From the NCBI GenBank assembly GCA_011391285.1, contig JAABQU010000244.1, positions 1-64,000 of the forward strand: a DNA stretch of 64,000 nt. The letters are read 5' to 3'. Shown piece after piece: positions 1 through 9,177 of this stretch. The notes below the pieces were generated by a model, which made no database searches, had not been told where the DNA came from, and saw only the letters and a list, made by a program, of their open reading frames with translations. Origin of the DNA: Thiobacillus sp. Its GTDB lineage: Bacteria; Pseudomonadota; Gammaproteobacteria; Burkholderiales; Thiobacillaceae. Within the stretch, counting starts at the first letter, position 1; every line of letters starts with the position of its first letter. A program made the translations under genes and the position numbers.

Positions 1-953
1 GTGGCGATGATGGTGAGGCTGCCGCCCTCCTCGATGTTGCGCGCAGCGCCGAAGAAGCGCTTCGGCTTCTGCAGCGCATTGGCGTCGACGCCGCCGGTGA
101 GCACTTTGCCGGAAGCCGGCTGCACGGCGTTATAGGCACGTGCCAGACGGGTGATGGAGTCGAGCAGGATCACGACGTCCTTCTTGTGCTCAACCAGGCG
201 CTTGGCGCGCTCGATCACCATTTCGGCGACCTGGACGTGGCGGCTGGCCGGCTCGTCGAAGGTCGAGGCGACGACTTCGCCGCGCACGGTGCGGCTCATC
301 TCGGTCACTTCTTCCGGCCGCTCGTCGATCAACAGCACGAACAGCACGACTTCCGGATGGTTGGAGCTGATGGCGTGGGCGATGTGCTGCAGCATCACCG
401 TCTTGCCGGTTTTCGGCGGCGCCACCAGCAGGCCGCGCTGGCCCTTGCCGATCGGCGCGACGATATCGATCACGCGGCTGGTGATGTTTTCCTCGGCCTT
501 GACGTCGCGCTCCAGCTTCAGCGGCTTGTCCGGATGCAGCGGGGTGAGGTTCTCGAACAGGATCTTGTTCTTGCTGGCCTCAGGTGGCTCGCCGTTGATC
601 AGGTCGAGCTTGGTCATCGCCGAATAGCGTTCGCCGTCCTTCGGCGTGCGGATCTCGCCCTCGATCTTGTCGCCGGTGTGCAGGTTGAAGCGGCGGATCT
701 GCGACGGCGACACATAGATGTCGTCGGTGTTGGCCAGATACGAGGTTTCAGGCGACCGCAGGAATCCGAACCCGTCCGGCAGCACTTCCAGTACGCCGTC
801 TCCATAGATGCTCTCGCCGCGCTTGGCCAACGTCTTCAGGATGGTGAAGATCAGTTCCTGCTTGCGAAAGCGGTTGGCGTTGTCGATGCCGTTGGTGGCA
901 GCGATTTCGAGGAGTTCGGTGATGGGTTTCTGCTTGAGCTCGGAGAGATGCAT
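1..953 (-). CDS. rho: Transcription termination factor Rho (C-terminus cut by window edge)
   Basis: Rho is the hexameric RNA-dependent ATPase helicase that ends transcription of untranslated RNA. The reading frame begins [19 protein letters not shown], the usual betaproteobacterial Rho start, followed by the Rho N-terminal helical domain, the RNA-binding fold ([15 protein letters not shown]), and the ATPase core with Walker [18 protein letters not shown] and Walker [12 protein letters not shown]. The gene runs off the left edge, so about the last 100 residues are missing. It lies directly downstream of trxA on the same strand, a common arrangement in this class. The same frame stays open upstream to an ATG at 1064, one base past the trxA stop, which would add a proline-rich 37-residue extension; 953 is chosen because it matches the family start. 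Confidence 0.97.
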   Translation of the reverse strand, partial: MHLSELKQKPITELLEIAATNGIDNANRFRKQELIFTILKTLAKRGESIYGDGVLEVLPDGFGFLRSPETSYLANTDDIYVSPSQIRRFNLHTGDKIEGEIRTPKDGERYSAMTKLDLINGEPPEASKNKILFENLTPLHPDKPLKLERDVKAEENITSRVIDIVAPIGKGQRGLLVAPPKTGKTVMLQHIAHAISSNHPEVVLFVLLIDERPEEVTEMSRTVRGEVVASTFDEPASRHVQVAEMVIERAKRLVEHKKDVVILLDSITRLARAYNAVQPASGKVLTGGVDANALQKPKRFFGAARNIEEGGSLTIIA

Positions 954-1065
954 GGGAGAGGCCTGAATAGGCTCGCTTGAAAGAGCCGGACGTGGGGGAG
1001 GGTTGGAGCCGGACGGAGCTGCGGGCTCAGACGGCTCACGGGGCACTTCGTCCGGAGAAGACATA

Positions 1066-1392
1066 TCAGATGTTGCTGTCGACAAAAGCGGTGAGTTGCG
1101 ACTTGGACAGGGCGCCGACCTTGGTGGCTTCGACGTTGCCGTTCTTGAAGATCATCAGGGTGGGAATGCCGCGGATGCCGAACTTGGGCGGCGTGGCCTG
1201 GTTTTCATCAATGTTGAGCTTGCAGACTTTGAGCTTGCCCGCATATTCCTTGGCGACTTCGTCGAGGATCGGCGAGATCATCTTGCAGGGGCCGCACCAG
1301 TCCGCCCAGTAATCCACCAGCACGGGAACGCCGGCCTGCAGGACTTCCTGTTCGAAGGAATCGTCGGATATGTAATGAACATGCTCGCTCAT
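1066..1392 (-). CDS. trxA: Thioredoxin 1
   Basis: Small cytoplasmic protein disulfide reductase that supplies electrons to ribonucleotide reductase, methionine sulfoxide reductase and other enzymes. The 108-residue product has the full thioredoxin fold and the redox motif [10 protein letters not shown] near residue 30, plus the cis-proline segment [10 protein letters not shown]. Length equals the family norm. An AGGAG ribosome-binding site lies at 1401-1405 on the complement, eight bases before the ATG. It is followed by rho and diverges from the ferredoxin gene at 1555; trxA-rho pairing is widespread in betaproteobacteria and suggests co-transcription. Confidence 0.97.
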   Translation of the reverse strand: MSEHVHYISDDSFEQEVLQAGVPVLVDYWADWCGPCKMISPILDEVAKEYAGKLKVCKLNIDENQATPPKFGIRGIPTLMIFKNGNVEATKVGALSKSQLTAFVDSNI

Positions 1393-1413
1393 CGGTGAAG
1401 CTCCTATTTTGGG

Positions 1414-1419
1414 ATTATG
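1414..1419 (-). promoter_or_regulatory. Putative -10 element of the trxA-rho promoter
   Basis: On the minus strand the hexamer CATAAT lies about 22 bases before the trxA start codon, with the AGGAG ribosome-binding site between. No good -35 element was identified, so this is a weak assignment from sequence alone. Confidence 0.35.
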
Positions 1420-1554
1420 CGGATGGCCAGATGCGGCCTGGACGGGTTGGTGAAGGTGGTAAAGCTGGAAAATTCGGATTTGTGCCGATATGCTACATCA
1501 AAATTGCCGCCCGCAAGCATCCGGGCGTTTCTCAAATAATCCGGGTAAATACCA

Positions 1555-1878
1555 ATGACCTACGTTGTAGCCGAGGCCTGCATCAAGTGCAAATATACCG
1601 ATTGTGTCGATGTCTGTCCGGTCGACTGCTTCCATGAAGGCCCCAATTTCCTCGTCATCGACCCCGAGGAATGCATCGACTGCACCCTGTGCGTGGCCGA
1701 ATGTCCGGTTGAAGCGATTTTCGCCGAAGACGACGTGCCGGACGACCAGCGCGCCTATATCGCGCTGAACGCCGCACTCGCCAAGGAATGGAAGGTCATC
1801 ATCGAGAGCAAGGACCCCCTGCCCGACGCCGACGATTGGGCCCAGGTCAAGGACAAGCTGCAATACCTGGAGCGCTGA
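1555..1878 (+). CDS. fdxA: Ferredoxin FdxA, 7Fe-8S (3Fe-4S/4Fe-4S) type
   Basis: Soluble electron carrier. The 107-residue protein starts [20 protein letters not shown], the hallmark of the Azotobacter FdI / FdxA family, in which the first cluster (CxxCxxxxxxCxxxCP pattern) is a 3Fe-4S and the second ([12 protein letters not shown], residues about 40-51) a 4Fe-4S cluster. The C-terminal tail past residue 60 ([16 protein letters not shown]) is also typical. It sits alone behind a 162-base divergent intergenic region and is followed after only five bases by the AddB-like gene, so read-through is likely, although no functional link is known. Its redox partner cannot be told from here. Confidence 0.93.
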   Translation: MTYVVAEACIKCKYTDCVDVCPVDCFHEGPNFLVIDPEECIDCTLCVAECPVEAIFAEDDVPDDQRAYIALNAALAKEWKVIIESKDPLPDADDWAQVKDKLQYLER

Positions 1879-1883
1879 GCCGC

Positions 1884-4487
1884 TTGAAAACCCCCGGCGA
1901 CGGCGCGCTGCCGCACACCGTCGCCCGCCACCTGCTCGACCAGCACGCCGATCGCCTGCCCGACCTGTCCGGCCTGGTCGTGCTCGTCCCCAACCACCGC
2001 GCCGGACAGGATTTTGCACGCGCGCTGGCGCAGGCTGCCGGCCGCCGCACGATCATCCCGCCGACCATCACCCCACTGAAAGCCTGGGCCGACAGCGTGT
2101 CCGACGGCCGCGCCGAACCGCAGGCGCATCGCCTGGCGCGCCTGCACGGCGTGCTGCGGCACGTCGACTGGCTGGGCGCGGTCGACAAGTGGTCGCTCGC
2201 CGGCGAACTGCTGCAGCTGGCCGACGAACTGTCCGCCGCGCGGCTGGGAGGCGAAATCGGATCACGCATCCGCGCGCTGCACGCCGGCAGCCTCGACCGC
2301 GAAACCGCCCTGATCGAGGCCGTGTGGCAGGCGCTCAACAACGACGGCCATGACCCGCAGGCGCGCTATTCGCGCGCGCTCGACCGGCTGCTCGGGCAGA
2401 TCGCGGCCGCACCGCAATTGATTTACGGCTACGCGCTGGGCACGCTTACCGCAGTGGAAAAGCAGTTTCTCGCGCGCTGCGCCGAACACGCCCCGCTCAG
2501 CGTATTCGAGCCGGACGGCGAAGACGCCGTGGCCCGGACCCTGCGGCAGGCCTGGCAGTTGACCGATCCCCCGCTACGCGACCGCGCTGCCGCGCTGGCG
2601 CAGCGCATCGCGGAATCGCCGCTGCAGACCCGCATCACGCTCAGCCCCGCGCCGCATCTGGAAGCCGAAGCGCGCGCTGTCGCCACCTGGGTGGCTGCAC
2701 AGCTGACTGGCGGCAAGCGCGACCTCGCGCTGATCGCACTCGACCGCGAAACCGCGCGCCGGGTGCGCGCGCTGCTCGAACGCATGGACGTGCTGGTAGC
2801 CGACGAAACCGGCTGGACGTTGTCGACCGCCGCCGCCGCCGCAGTCATCGACCGCTGGCTGGAGTGCGTGGCGAGCGACTTTCCGCACATCGAACTGCTC
2901 GACCTCCTGAAATCACCCTTCGTGCTGGGCGAGCCCGCCGCGCGCCAGGATCAGGTGCTGAAGTTCGAACTGGCGCTGCGCCGGCATGGCGTGTCGCAGG
3001 GCATGGCGGATATCCGGCGGCTCGCGCTGCGCGAATTCGGCGCGCTGCCTGTCTGGCTGGCCGCGCTGTTCGATGCCCGCCAGGGGTTTGAGCAGCGCCG
3101 CGCGCGGCTCGCGGTGTGGCTGGCCCGGCTGACCGACAGCCTCGCCAAGCTGGATGCCGTCGCGCCGCTCAAGGCCGACGCGGCCGGCGCCAGCGTGCTC
3201 GAAACACTCGATGAATTGCGCCGTGATCTGGAGGACGACGGCGAAAAATACGGCTTCAATGAGTGGCGGCGCTGGCTCAATCTGGCGCTCGAATCCGCCA
3301 GCTTCATCGACGCCAGCGTCGCCAGCCCCATCGTGCTGACCTCGCTGCCCGCTGCGCGCGGGCGCCTGTTCGACGCCGTGGCGACAATCGGCGCCGACGC
3401 CCGCCACCTGCCCGCGCGCCCCGCGCCCGGCCTATTTTCGCAGGCCACCCGCGCGCAACTGGGTCTGTCGACCGCAAGCGACGAAGCCGAGGCGGCCACC
3501 GCCGACCTGATGCAGCTGCTGATCCAGGGGCCCGCGCTCATCAGCTGGCAGGCGTGGAACAACGACGCGCCCAACCCCGCCTCGCCGCTGGTGCTGCGGC
3601 TGCAGGCGCTGCACTGGGCCGCGTGGGGCACCGACCTGCCCGAACAAACGATCGGCACGCCGCCCACGCAGGCGAGTCCCTTGCCCGGCGCCTGCGTCCA
3701 GCCTGCGCCAACGGTAGCGGCCGCGCAGCTGCCGCGCCACTACTCGCCCACCGCCTACCAGACCCTGCTCGACTGCCCCTATCGGTTTTTCGCGCGCAGC
3801 GTGCTTGGCATCCGCGGACTCGACGAGGCCGACGAAGCCCTCGACAAGAGCGATTACGGCAACGCGCTGCACCGCATCCTCAAAACCTTTCACGACAGCA
3901 ATCCCCCGCTGGAGCACGATGCCGCGCTGGCGCAGCTGAACACACTCTCCGCCGCCGAGTTTGCCGCGCTGCCCGCGTACACCGCCGCAGCCTGGGCGAG
4001 CCGGTGGGACAGCATCCAGCCCGCCTACATCGACGCCTGGCTGGCGCACGCGTCCGAGGGTTGGCGCTACGAATCCGGCGAGACCGATTTCTCGGTACCG
4101 CACATCGTTGACGGCCTGGGCGAAATCACCCTGCATGGCCGCGTCGACCGCGTCGACGCCAAGGGCGACGCCCGCTACGTGATCGACTACAAGACCAGCG
4201 CCGCGCAAGGGCTGAAGAAGAAGCTCAAGGCCCCCGACGAAGCCGTCCAGCTGCCGTTCTACGCCTGGCTATGCGAAGCCGCCGCCGCCTACCTGCCGAT
4301 CAACGAAGCCCCCGTCGCCGCGCTCGAACTGGACGGCGAGACCGACGTCGCCGCCATCAGCCTGCGCCTGCCGGCGCTACTCGAAGCGATCGCCCGGCAC
4401 GCCGCACTTCCCGCGCACGGCGTCGACGGCGTCTGCAAGCACTGCGAAGCGCGCGGGCTGTGTCGCAAGGGGATGTGGGATGCGTGA
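1884..4487 (+). CDS. AddB-like PD-(D/E)XK nuclease (RecB-family exonuclease)
   Basis: Probable subunit of an AddAB-type helicase-nuclease that processes DNA double-strand breaks. The likely start is TTG at 1884, five bases after the ferredoxin stop; an upstream ATG at 1788 lies inside fdxA and is less likely. The 867-residue protein ends in a nuclease domain: LLDCPYRFFAR (about residue 628), GNALHRILKTFH, GRVDRVD and VIDYKTS (about 765), then CKHCEARGLC (about 851). One early cysteine plus the C-x2-C-x5-C triplet is the iron-sulfur staple known from AddB. I see no Walker A at the N-terminus, so helicase activity must come from the partner. Overlaps the next gene by eight bases. Confidence 0.87.
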   Translation: MKTPGDGALPHTVARHLLDQHADRLPDLSGLVVLVPNHRAGQDFARALAQAAGRRTIIPPTITPLKAWADSVSDGRAEPQAHRLARLHGVLRHVDWLGAVDKWSLAGELLQLADELSAARLGGEIGSRIRALHAGSLDRETALIEAVWQALNNDGHDPQARYSRALDRLLGQIAAAPQLIYGYALGTLTAVEKQFLARCAEHAPLSVFEPDGEDAVARTLRQAWQLTDPPLRDRAAALAQRIAESPLQTRITLSPAPHLEAEARAVATWVAAQLTGGKRDLALIALDRETARRVRALLERMDVLVADETGWTLSTAAAAAVIDRWLECVASDFPHIELLDLLKSPFVLGEPAARQDQVLKFELALRRHGVSQGMADIRRLALREFGALPVWLAALFDARQGFEQRRARLAVWLARLTDSLAKLDAVAPLKADAAGASVLETLDELRRDLEDDGEKYGFNEWRRWLNLALESASFIDASVASPIVLTSLPAARGRLFDAVATIGADARHLPARPAPGLFSQATRAQLGLSTASDEAEAATADLMQLLIQGPALISWQAWNNDAPNPASPLVLRLQALHWAAWGTDLPEQTIGTPPTQASPLPGACVQPAPTVAAAQLPRHYSPTAYQTLLDCPYRFFARSVLGIRGLDEADEALDKSDYGNALHRILKTFHDSNPPLEHDAALAQLNTLSAAEFAALPAYTAAAWASRWDSIQPAYIDAWLAHASEGWRYESGETDFSVPHIVDGLGEITLHGRVDRVDAKGDARYVIDYKTSAAQGLKKKLKAPDEAVQLPFYAWLCEAAAAYLPINEAPVAALELDGETDVAAISLRLPALLEAIARHAALPAHGVDGVCKHCEARGLCRKGMWDA

Positions 4488-7400
4488 ATCGCTCGACACC
4501 GCCGCCGCGCTCAACCCCACCCGCTCGGTTGTGGTTGAGGCCTGCGCCGGCAGCGGCAAGACCTGGCTCCTGGTATCGCGCATGCTGCGCCTGCTGCTGG
4601 CGGGGGCCGAACCCTCGGAGTTGCTGGCGATCACCTTCACCCGCAAGGCGGCGCAGGAGATGACAGACCGCCTGAACGAATGGCTGCGGGTGCTGGCGCT
4701 GGCAGACGACGCTACGGTGCGGAGATTCCTGCGCGAGCGCGCGGTGCCGGACGACGACATCGAGGCGCTGCTGCCGCGCGCGCGCGGGCTGCTGGAAACG
4801 GTGCTGACCGCGCAGCCGGGACCGACGGTGACGACCTTTCACGGCTGGTTTCTCGATCTGCTGAAACGCGCGCCGCTGGAAGCCGGCCTGCCATGGGGGG
4901 CGCCGCTGCTGGAGCGCACCCGCCAATTGCAGGACGAGGTGCGCGACCGCCTGCTGGCGAAATGGGCTGCAGCGCCGGAGTCGCCGGAAGGCGCGGCGCT
5001 GCTCGTCTTGCTGGCCGACATCGGCGAGCACAATCTGCGCGCGCTGCTGAAGCATTTTGTCGATGCCCGCGCGGAATGGTGGGCGTATACCAACGACATG
5101 CCGAACCCGGTGGCGCACGCGCTGGAACAGCTGCGGCCCGGCCTGCACGCCGATCTGGACAGCGATCCGGTGGCGGCCTTCTGGGCCGACGAACTGATGG
5201 TGGCGCGGGTGAAGCGGGTGGGCTTTGCGCTGGAAAAGGGCGGCAAGAGCGAGCAGGCGCGCGCGCCCGAAATTCAGCGCAGCCTGGGCCTGCCGCCCGA
5301 CGACGCGCATGCCGCACTGATGAAGCACCTGATGACGGCGGGCAAGCGGCGCAAGAAGCAGGCGACCAAGGAGCTGGAAAAAGCACTCGGCGCCGAACTC
5401 GACCCCTACCTGCGCGACCTCGACACGCTGGAAACTGCGCTCGAAACCGTCGCCGCGATCCAGGCCGACCAGCGCATCTGGGCGCTCAATCGCCACGGCC
5501 TGCTGCTCGGCGACGCGCTGCTGGCGGCCTATCAGGACGCCAAGGCGCAGCAGGGGGTGATCGACTTCGCCGACGCCGAATGGCAGGCCTGCCGCCTTTT
5601 GCGCAGCGAGGAACATGCGCCGGCGCTGGCACTGAAGCTGGACGCGCGCTACCGGCACCTGCTGCTCGACGAGTTCCAGGACACCAACCCGCTGCAATGG
5701 CAGGCGCTTTCGACCTGGCTTGCGGAGGCACGCGGCGCCGACAGCGCGATGACGGTGTTCATGGTGGGCGACCCCAAGCAGGCGATCTACCGTTTCCGCC
5801 GCGGCGAGGCGCGGGTGTTCGACGCGGCGGCGGAATTTCTGCGCGCGCATTTCGACGCCGCGCGTTTCAGCACCGACATGACGCGGCGGCTGGCGCCGGA
5901 CGTGGTGAAGGCGATCAACCCGGTGTTCGCCGACATCGCGGGATTTGCCGAGCACACCCACGCGCCGGAAAACGAACACCGCCCGGGCGCGCTGCGCAGC
6001 CTGCCGGTCAGGGTGGAAAAAGCCGAAGCCGAAGCGGCCGATGGCCTCCGCAACCCGCTCACCACGCCGCAGCCGGAAGCCGATGACCGCGCCGTACACG
6101 CAGAGGCGAGGCAATTCGCACGGGTATTGCGCGACGAGGTGCTGGGGCACTGGGGGGTGGCCGACAAAACGGGCGCCCTGCGCGCGGCCCGCCCCGGCGA
6201 CGTCATGGCGCTGGTGCGAAAACGCACCCATCTGCATCTGTACGAACGCGAACTCGAAGCCGCGCGCACCCCCTTCATCACCTCGCGACGCGGCGGCCTG
6301 CTGCACGCGCTGGAGGCGCAGGACGTGATCGCACTGGTCGAAACCCTGCTGCTGCCGCACGCCGACCTGAAACTGGCGCACGTGCTGAAATGTCCAGTCT
6401 TCAGCTGCAGCGACGACGACCTGCTGCGGGTGTTCGCGCCCAGCCCAGCCGACGCCACGCGCGGCTGGGAACGGCTGATTGCACTGGCCGGGCAGCCGGT
6501 TTGCCCCGCCACGCTCGTGCGCGCTGCCACCTTGTTGAAGCGCTGGCGCGCCCATTGCGGCACGCTGCCGGTGCACGACCTGCTCGACCGCATCTATTTC
6601 GAGGGCGACCTCGAAGCGCGCTACGCGGCCGCCGTGCCGGAGGCGATGCGGCCGCAAGTCGCCGCCAATCTGCGCGCTTTCATGCAGTTGGCGCTGACGC
6701 AGGATGCCGGGCGCTACCCGACGCTGGCCGGCTTCGTCCGCGAGCTGGCCTCCCTCATCGATGACGCCGACGCCGCGCCCGGCGAGGGGCTGGCAGCCGA
6801 CGGCGACAATGCGGTGCGCCTGCTGACCATCCACGGTTCCAAAGGGCTGGAGGCGCCAATCGTCTGGCTCCTGGGCGGCAGCGACCACGCGCGCGGCGAC
6901 AGCTACGCGGTGCTGGCGCCGTGGCCGCCCGAAGCCCCCCGGCCCGTGCACTTCTCGCTGTTCGGCAGGCAGGAAGACCAGGGAACGGTCCGGGAAAGTT
7001 GGTTCCAGGAAGAGGCCGATCTCGCGCAACGCGAATCCGACAACCTCCTGTATGTGGCGCTGACCCGCGCCTCGCAGGGACTGGTCGTGAGCGGCGACGC
7101 CGACAAGAACGCCTGGCTGGCACGCGTCGATGCGGCCTGGCAAGGCCTGGGCCTGCCGGCCGACCTGCCGCCCGCGACCGCCGAGGCAACCGATATTGCG
7201 GCCGCGCCCGCCCGAATCGAGGCCCCGGCGGTGGGACAGTGCGTCGCCCCGTCGCCAGCGAATCCGGCGGCGGCCTTCGGCGAGCTGTTCCATGCCTGTC
7301 TGGAAGCCCATGCTCCGCCCGGCGCGCCGCGCGACCTGTCGGCCCTTGCGGCACGGCTGGGACTGGAAGCCGAACTCGCCTCCACCGAGGCCGCCGCCCG

Positions 7401-7725
7401 CGCATTGCTGGCGCAGCCGCATCTGGCTCGCTTTTTCGAACCTGCGCAGTACCGGCGCGCCCACAACGAGTGGGTGCTGCTGGACGGCAGCGGCCGCCTG
7501 CAGCGGCTCGACCGCGTGGTGGAATTCGACGACACGGTATGGCTGATCGACTATAAAACCGGCAACGACAGCCGCGCGCTGTCCGACACGCAACTGGTCG
7601 AACACCATCGCGCCCAACTGGCGGGCTATCGGTCGCTGCTCGCCGAACTCTATGCCGGCAAGCCGGTCCATTCCGCGCTGCTGCTGGCAGACGGCCGGCT
7701 GATCCAGTTGGACAATCAAACATGA
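4480..7725 (+). CDS. AddA-like UvrD-family helicase/exonuclease
   Basis: Superfamily 1A DNA helicase fused to a nuclease, partner of the AddB-like protein. In 1081 residues it shows Walker A ACAGSGKT (21-28), motif Ia AITFTRKAAQEM, Walker B LLLDEFQDTNPLQW (about 396), the MVGDPKQAIYRFR motif, LTIHGSKGLEAPIVWL, YVALTRASQGLVV, and a C-terminal nuclease motif WLIDYKTG (about 1020). The ATG lies inside the end of the upstream gene, indicating translational coupling. The pair differs from RecBCD in having nuclease motifs in both subunits. Whether Chi recognition occurs cannot be judged from sequence. Confidence 0.92.
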   Translation: MRESLDTAAALNPTRSVVVEACAGSGKTWLLVSRMLRLLLAGAEPSELLAITFTRKAAQEMTDRLNEWLRVLALADDATVRRFLRERAVPDDDIEALLPRARGLLETVLTAQPGPTVTTFHGWFLDLLKRAPLEAGLPWGAPLLERTRQLQDEVRDRLLAKWAAAPESPEGAALLVLLADIGEHNLRALLKHFVDARAEWWAYTNDMPNPVAHALEQLRPGLHADLDSDPVAAFWADELMVARVKRVGFALEKGGKSEQARAPEIQRSLGLPPDDAHAALMKHLMTAGKRRKKQATKELEKALGAELDPYLRDLDTLETALETVAAIQADQRIWALNRHGLLLGDALLAAYQDAKAQQGVIDFADAEWQACRLLRSEEHAPALALKLDARYRHLLLDEFQDTNPLQWQALSTWLAEARGADSAMTVFMVGDPKQAIYRFRRGEARVFDAAAEFLRAHFDAARFSTDMTRRLAPDVVKAINPVFADIAGFAEHTHAPENEHRPGALRSLPVRVEKAEAEAADGLRNPLTTPQPEADDRAVHAEARQFARVLRDEVLGHWGVADKTGALRAARPGDVMALVRKRTHLHLYERELEAARTPFITSRRGGLLHALEAQDVIALVETLLLPHADLKLAHVLKCPVFSCSDDDLLRVFAPSPADATRGWERLIALAGQPVCPATLVRAATLLKRWRAHCGTLPVHDLLDRIYFEGDLEARYAAAVPEAMRPQVAANLRAFMQLALTQDAGRYPTLAGFVRELASLIDDADAAPGEGLAADGDNAVRLLTIHGSKGLEAPIVWLLGGSDHARGDSYAVLAPWPPEAPRPVHFSLFGRQEDQGTVRESWFQEEADLAQRESDNLLYVALTRASQGLVVSGDADKNAWLARVDAAWQGLGLPADLPPATAEATDIAAAPARIEAPAVGQCVAPSPANPAAAFGELFHACLEAHAPPGAPRDLSALAARLGLEAELASTEAAARALLAQPHLARFFEPAQYRRAHNEWVLLDGSGRLQRLDRVVEFDDTVWLIDYKTGNDSRALSDTQLVEHHRAQLAGYRSLLAELYAGKPVHSALLLADGRLIQLDNQT

Positions 7726-8321
7726 CCGACAAGCCCTTCTCCGAATCCTGCGTACAGAACCGCGACCCGATCCTGGCGGTGCTGCGCGAGTGGTTTGCCG
7801 ACCACCGCCACGTGCTGGAAATCGGCAGCGGCACCGGCCAGCATGCGGTGTATTTCGCGCCCGAGCTGCCGCATCTCGTATGGCAGACCGCCGATGTACC
7901 GCAGCACCACGCCGGCATCCGGGCCTGGCTCGATGACGCGGCCCTGCCCAACGTGCTGCCGCCGCTGGCGCTCGACGCCAACGACACGGCTTGGCACGGC
8001 GGCTCCTACGACGCCGTGTTCTCGGCCAATACCCTGCACATCATGGGCTGGCCCGAGGTGGAGCAATGCTTTGCTGGCATCGGCGCGGTGCTGGAGGCCG
8101 GCGGCGTGCTGGCGATCTATGGCCCGTTCAACTACAACGGCACGTTCACCTCGGACAGCAACGCCCGCTTCGACGCCTGGCTGAAGGCGCGCGACCCGGC
8201 CTCTGGCGTGCGCGACTTCGAGGCGGTGGACGCGCTGGCACGTGCGCAGGGCCTGATCCTGCAGCAGGACATCGCCATGCCGGCCAATAACCGCACCCTG
8301 GTGTGGCGCCGCAAAAATTAG
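7722..8321 (+). CDS. DUF938 SAM-dependent methyltransferase-like protein
   Basis: Family DUF938 proteins have a class I methyltransferase fold; the substrate is unknown. The 199-residue product contains the SAM-binding glycine motif VLEIGSGTGQHAVYFA near residues 27-42, the acidic segment WQTADV, and YDAVFSANTLHIMGW, which matches the usual motif IV region. Its ATG overlaps the stop of the AddA-like gene in an ATGA junction, so it belongs to the same transcription unit, but a role in DNA repair is not implied by the family. Length is normal for DUF938. Confidence 0.85.
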   Translation: MTDKPFSESCVQNRDPILAVLREWFADHRHVLEIGSGTGQHAVYFAPELPHLVWQTADVPQHHAGIRAWLDDAALPNVLPPLALDANDTAWHGGSYDAVFSANTLHIMGWPEVEQCFAGIGAVLEAGGVLAIYGPFNYNGTFTSDSNARFDAWLKARDPASGVRDFEAVDALARAQGLILQQDIAMPANNRTLVWRRKN

Positions 8322-8344
8322 GCCTTGTTTGTCCGAAATCCGGC

Positions 8345-8372
8345 TTTGTCTTGCGATCGGCTTTGCTATAAA
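8345..8372 (+). promoter_or_regulatory. Putative sigma-70-type promoter
   Basis: TTTGTC (8345-8350) and TATAAA (8367-8372) are separated by 16 bases and lie 28 bases before the ATG at 8400. The -35 match is weak, the -10 is good. Confidence 0.35.
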
Positions 8373-8399
8373 AAAGCATTGCGGAGAAAAGGATGTCTC

Positions 8400-8738
8400 A
8401 TGCGGATCGCCGAACTGATTCAACGCTGGAGCACAGAGGGCCATGCGCGTAGCGACGTGCGGGCGTACACCGTGCATTTGCCGCTGCGCGACGCCGCGCG
8501 GATTGAGGCCCTGCACATGATGTATCCCGGCCGCAGCGACTCCCAACTGATGGCCGACCTGATTCGCGCCGCGCTTGACGAGTTGGAAGTGGCCATGCCC
8601 TACATCCCCGGCAACCGCGTCATTGCCGAAGACGACTACGGTGATCCGATCTACGAAGACCTCGGGCCGACACCGCAGTTTTACTCGCTGTCCCACGAAA
8701 TCCTGCGCAAGCTCAACACCCTGCCCGCGGACAAATAG
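8400..8738 (+). CDS. Conserved small protein, RHH-like N-terminus
   Basis: A 112-residue protein of unknown function. ATG 8400 follows GGAGAAAAGG. The segment YTVHLPLRDAARIEALHMMY followed by DSQLMADLIRAALDELE looks like a beta-strand plus two helices of the ribbon-helix-helix type, a DNA-binding or dimerisation fold. The C-terminal half carries DDYGDPIYEDLGPTPQF. Similar proteins in Pseudomonas have been called type 1 pili tip component, a name I regard as poorly founded. The gene has its own putative promoter and no obvious partner; a regulator role is only a guess. Confidence 0.7.
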   Translation: MRIAELIQRWSTEGHARSDVRAYTVHLPLRDAARIEALHMMYPGRSDSQLMADLIRAALDELEVAMPYIPGNRVIAEDDYGDPIYEDLGPTPQFYSLSHEILRKLNTLPADK

Positions 8739-8820
8739 CTGTCGGATTAGTTTACATTTGGCGCAGCCTGTGGCCGCCCCCGCAGTCGCAATCCATTGTT
8801 AATACGATGGATTATTTGCC

Positions 8821-8836
8821 TGGCACAAGGCTTGCT
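8821..8836 (+). promoter_or_regulatory. Sigma-54 (RpoN) -24/-12 promoter
   Basis: TGGCAC-N5-TTGCT, with the -24 GG at 8822-8823 and the -12 GC at 8834-8835, exactly the 12-base offset RpoN requires. A start near 8847 would give a leader of about 25 bases to the small membrane protein gene at 8873. No activator site was recognised upstream. Confidence 0.7.
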
Positions 8837-8872
8837 GGGAGATTGGCACAGTCATCGAGGATGGGGGACGCC

Positions 8873-9112
8873 ATGTACCTGGGGCCGGCTTTTCTGTTTG
8901 CAGCATTTGCCAGCCTGTTTTATGTGCCGGGCTTTCTCGACACGCCCCTCGGCATGCTCACCCCCCGCCAGCTTGTCTCGCAGTCGCTGTTTGCCGTGTT
9001 TGCGCTGATTTCGCTGGCGGCGCTGGCGCGGTCCATCGAGCATGACCCGGTGTGGCCGTGGCGACCGGGATTTCGCCGCATGATGAATGCGCTGCTGGGG
9101 CGCACGCTGTAA
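8873..9112 (+). CDS. Small two-helix membrane protein
   Basis: A 79-residue protein I do not recognise. It has two hydrophobic stretches, about residues 3-21 (LGPAFLFAAFASLFYV) and 36-54 (VSQSLFAVFALISLAALAR), a short loop, and a basic C-terminus (RPGFRRMMNALLGR). An in-frame ATG at 8861 is possible, but 8873 has GGGGGA upstream. Its position just downstream of a sigma-54 promoter suggests conditional expression, for example under nitrogen or other RpoN-linked control. A 65-base gap separates it from argJ, so argJ may also receive transcripts from the RpoN promoter. Confidence 0.65.
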   Translation: MYLGPAFLFAAFASLFYVPGFLDTPLGMLTPRQLVSQSLFAVFALISLAALARSIEHDPVWPWRPGFRRMMNALLGRTL

Positions 9113-9177
9113 AAATCGCGCCCGCCATTTGCCGGCGTCCGGCATAAAATAACGGCTTTCCGTTCTGGTCTGCCGCC

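Noticed and set aside
139..151. GGCACGTGCC as a parS or E-box-like site
   Set aside because: It lacks the TTTC/GAAA flanks of parS and lies inside rho.
1788..1883. Upstream ATG start for the AddB-like gene
   Set aside because: It lies within fdxA and the translation before 1884 has no AddB-like character.
4357..7719. A 1120-codon open frame on the minus strand
   Set aside because: It is exactly antisense to the AddA-like helicase, has low-complexity Arg/Gln/Gly-rich translation and no motif; a product of high G+C in the third position.
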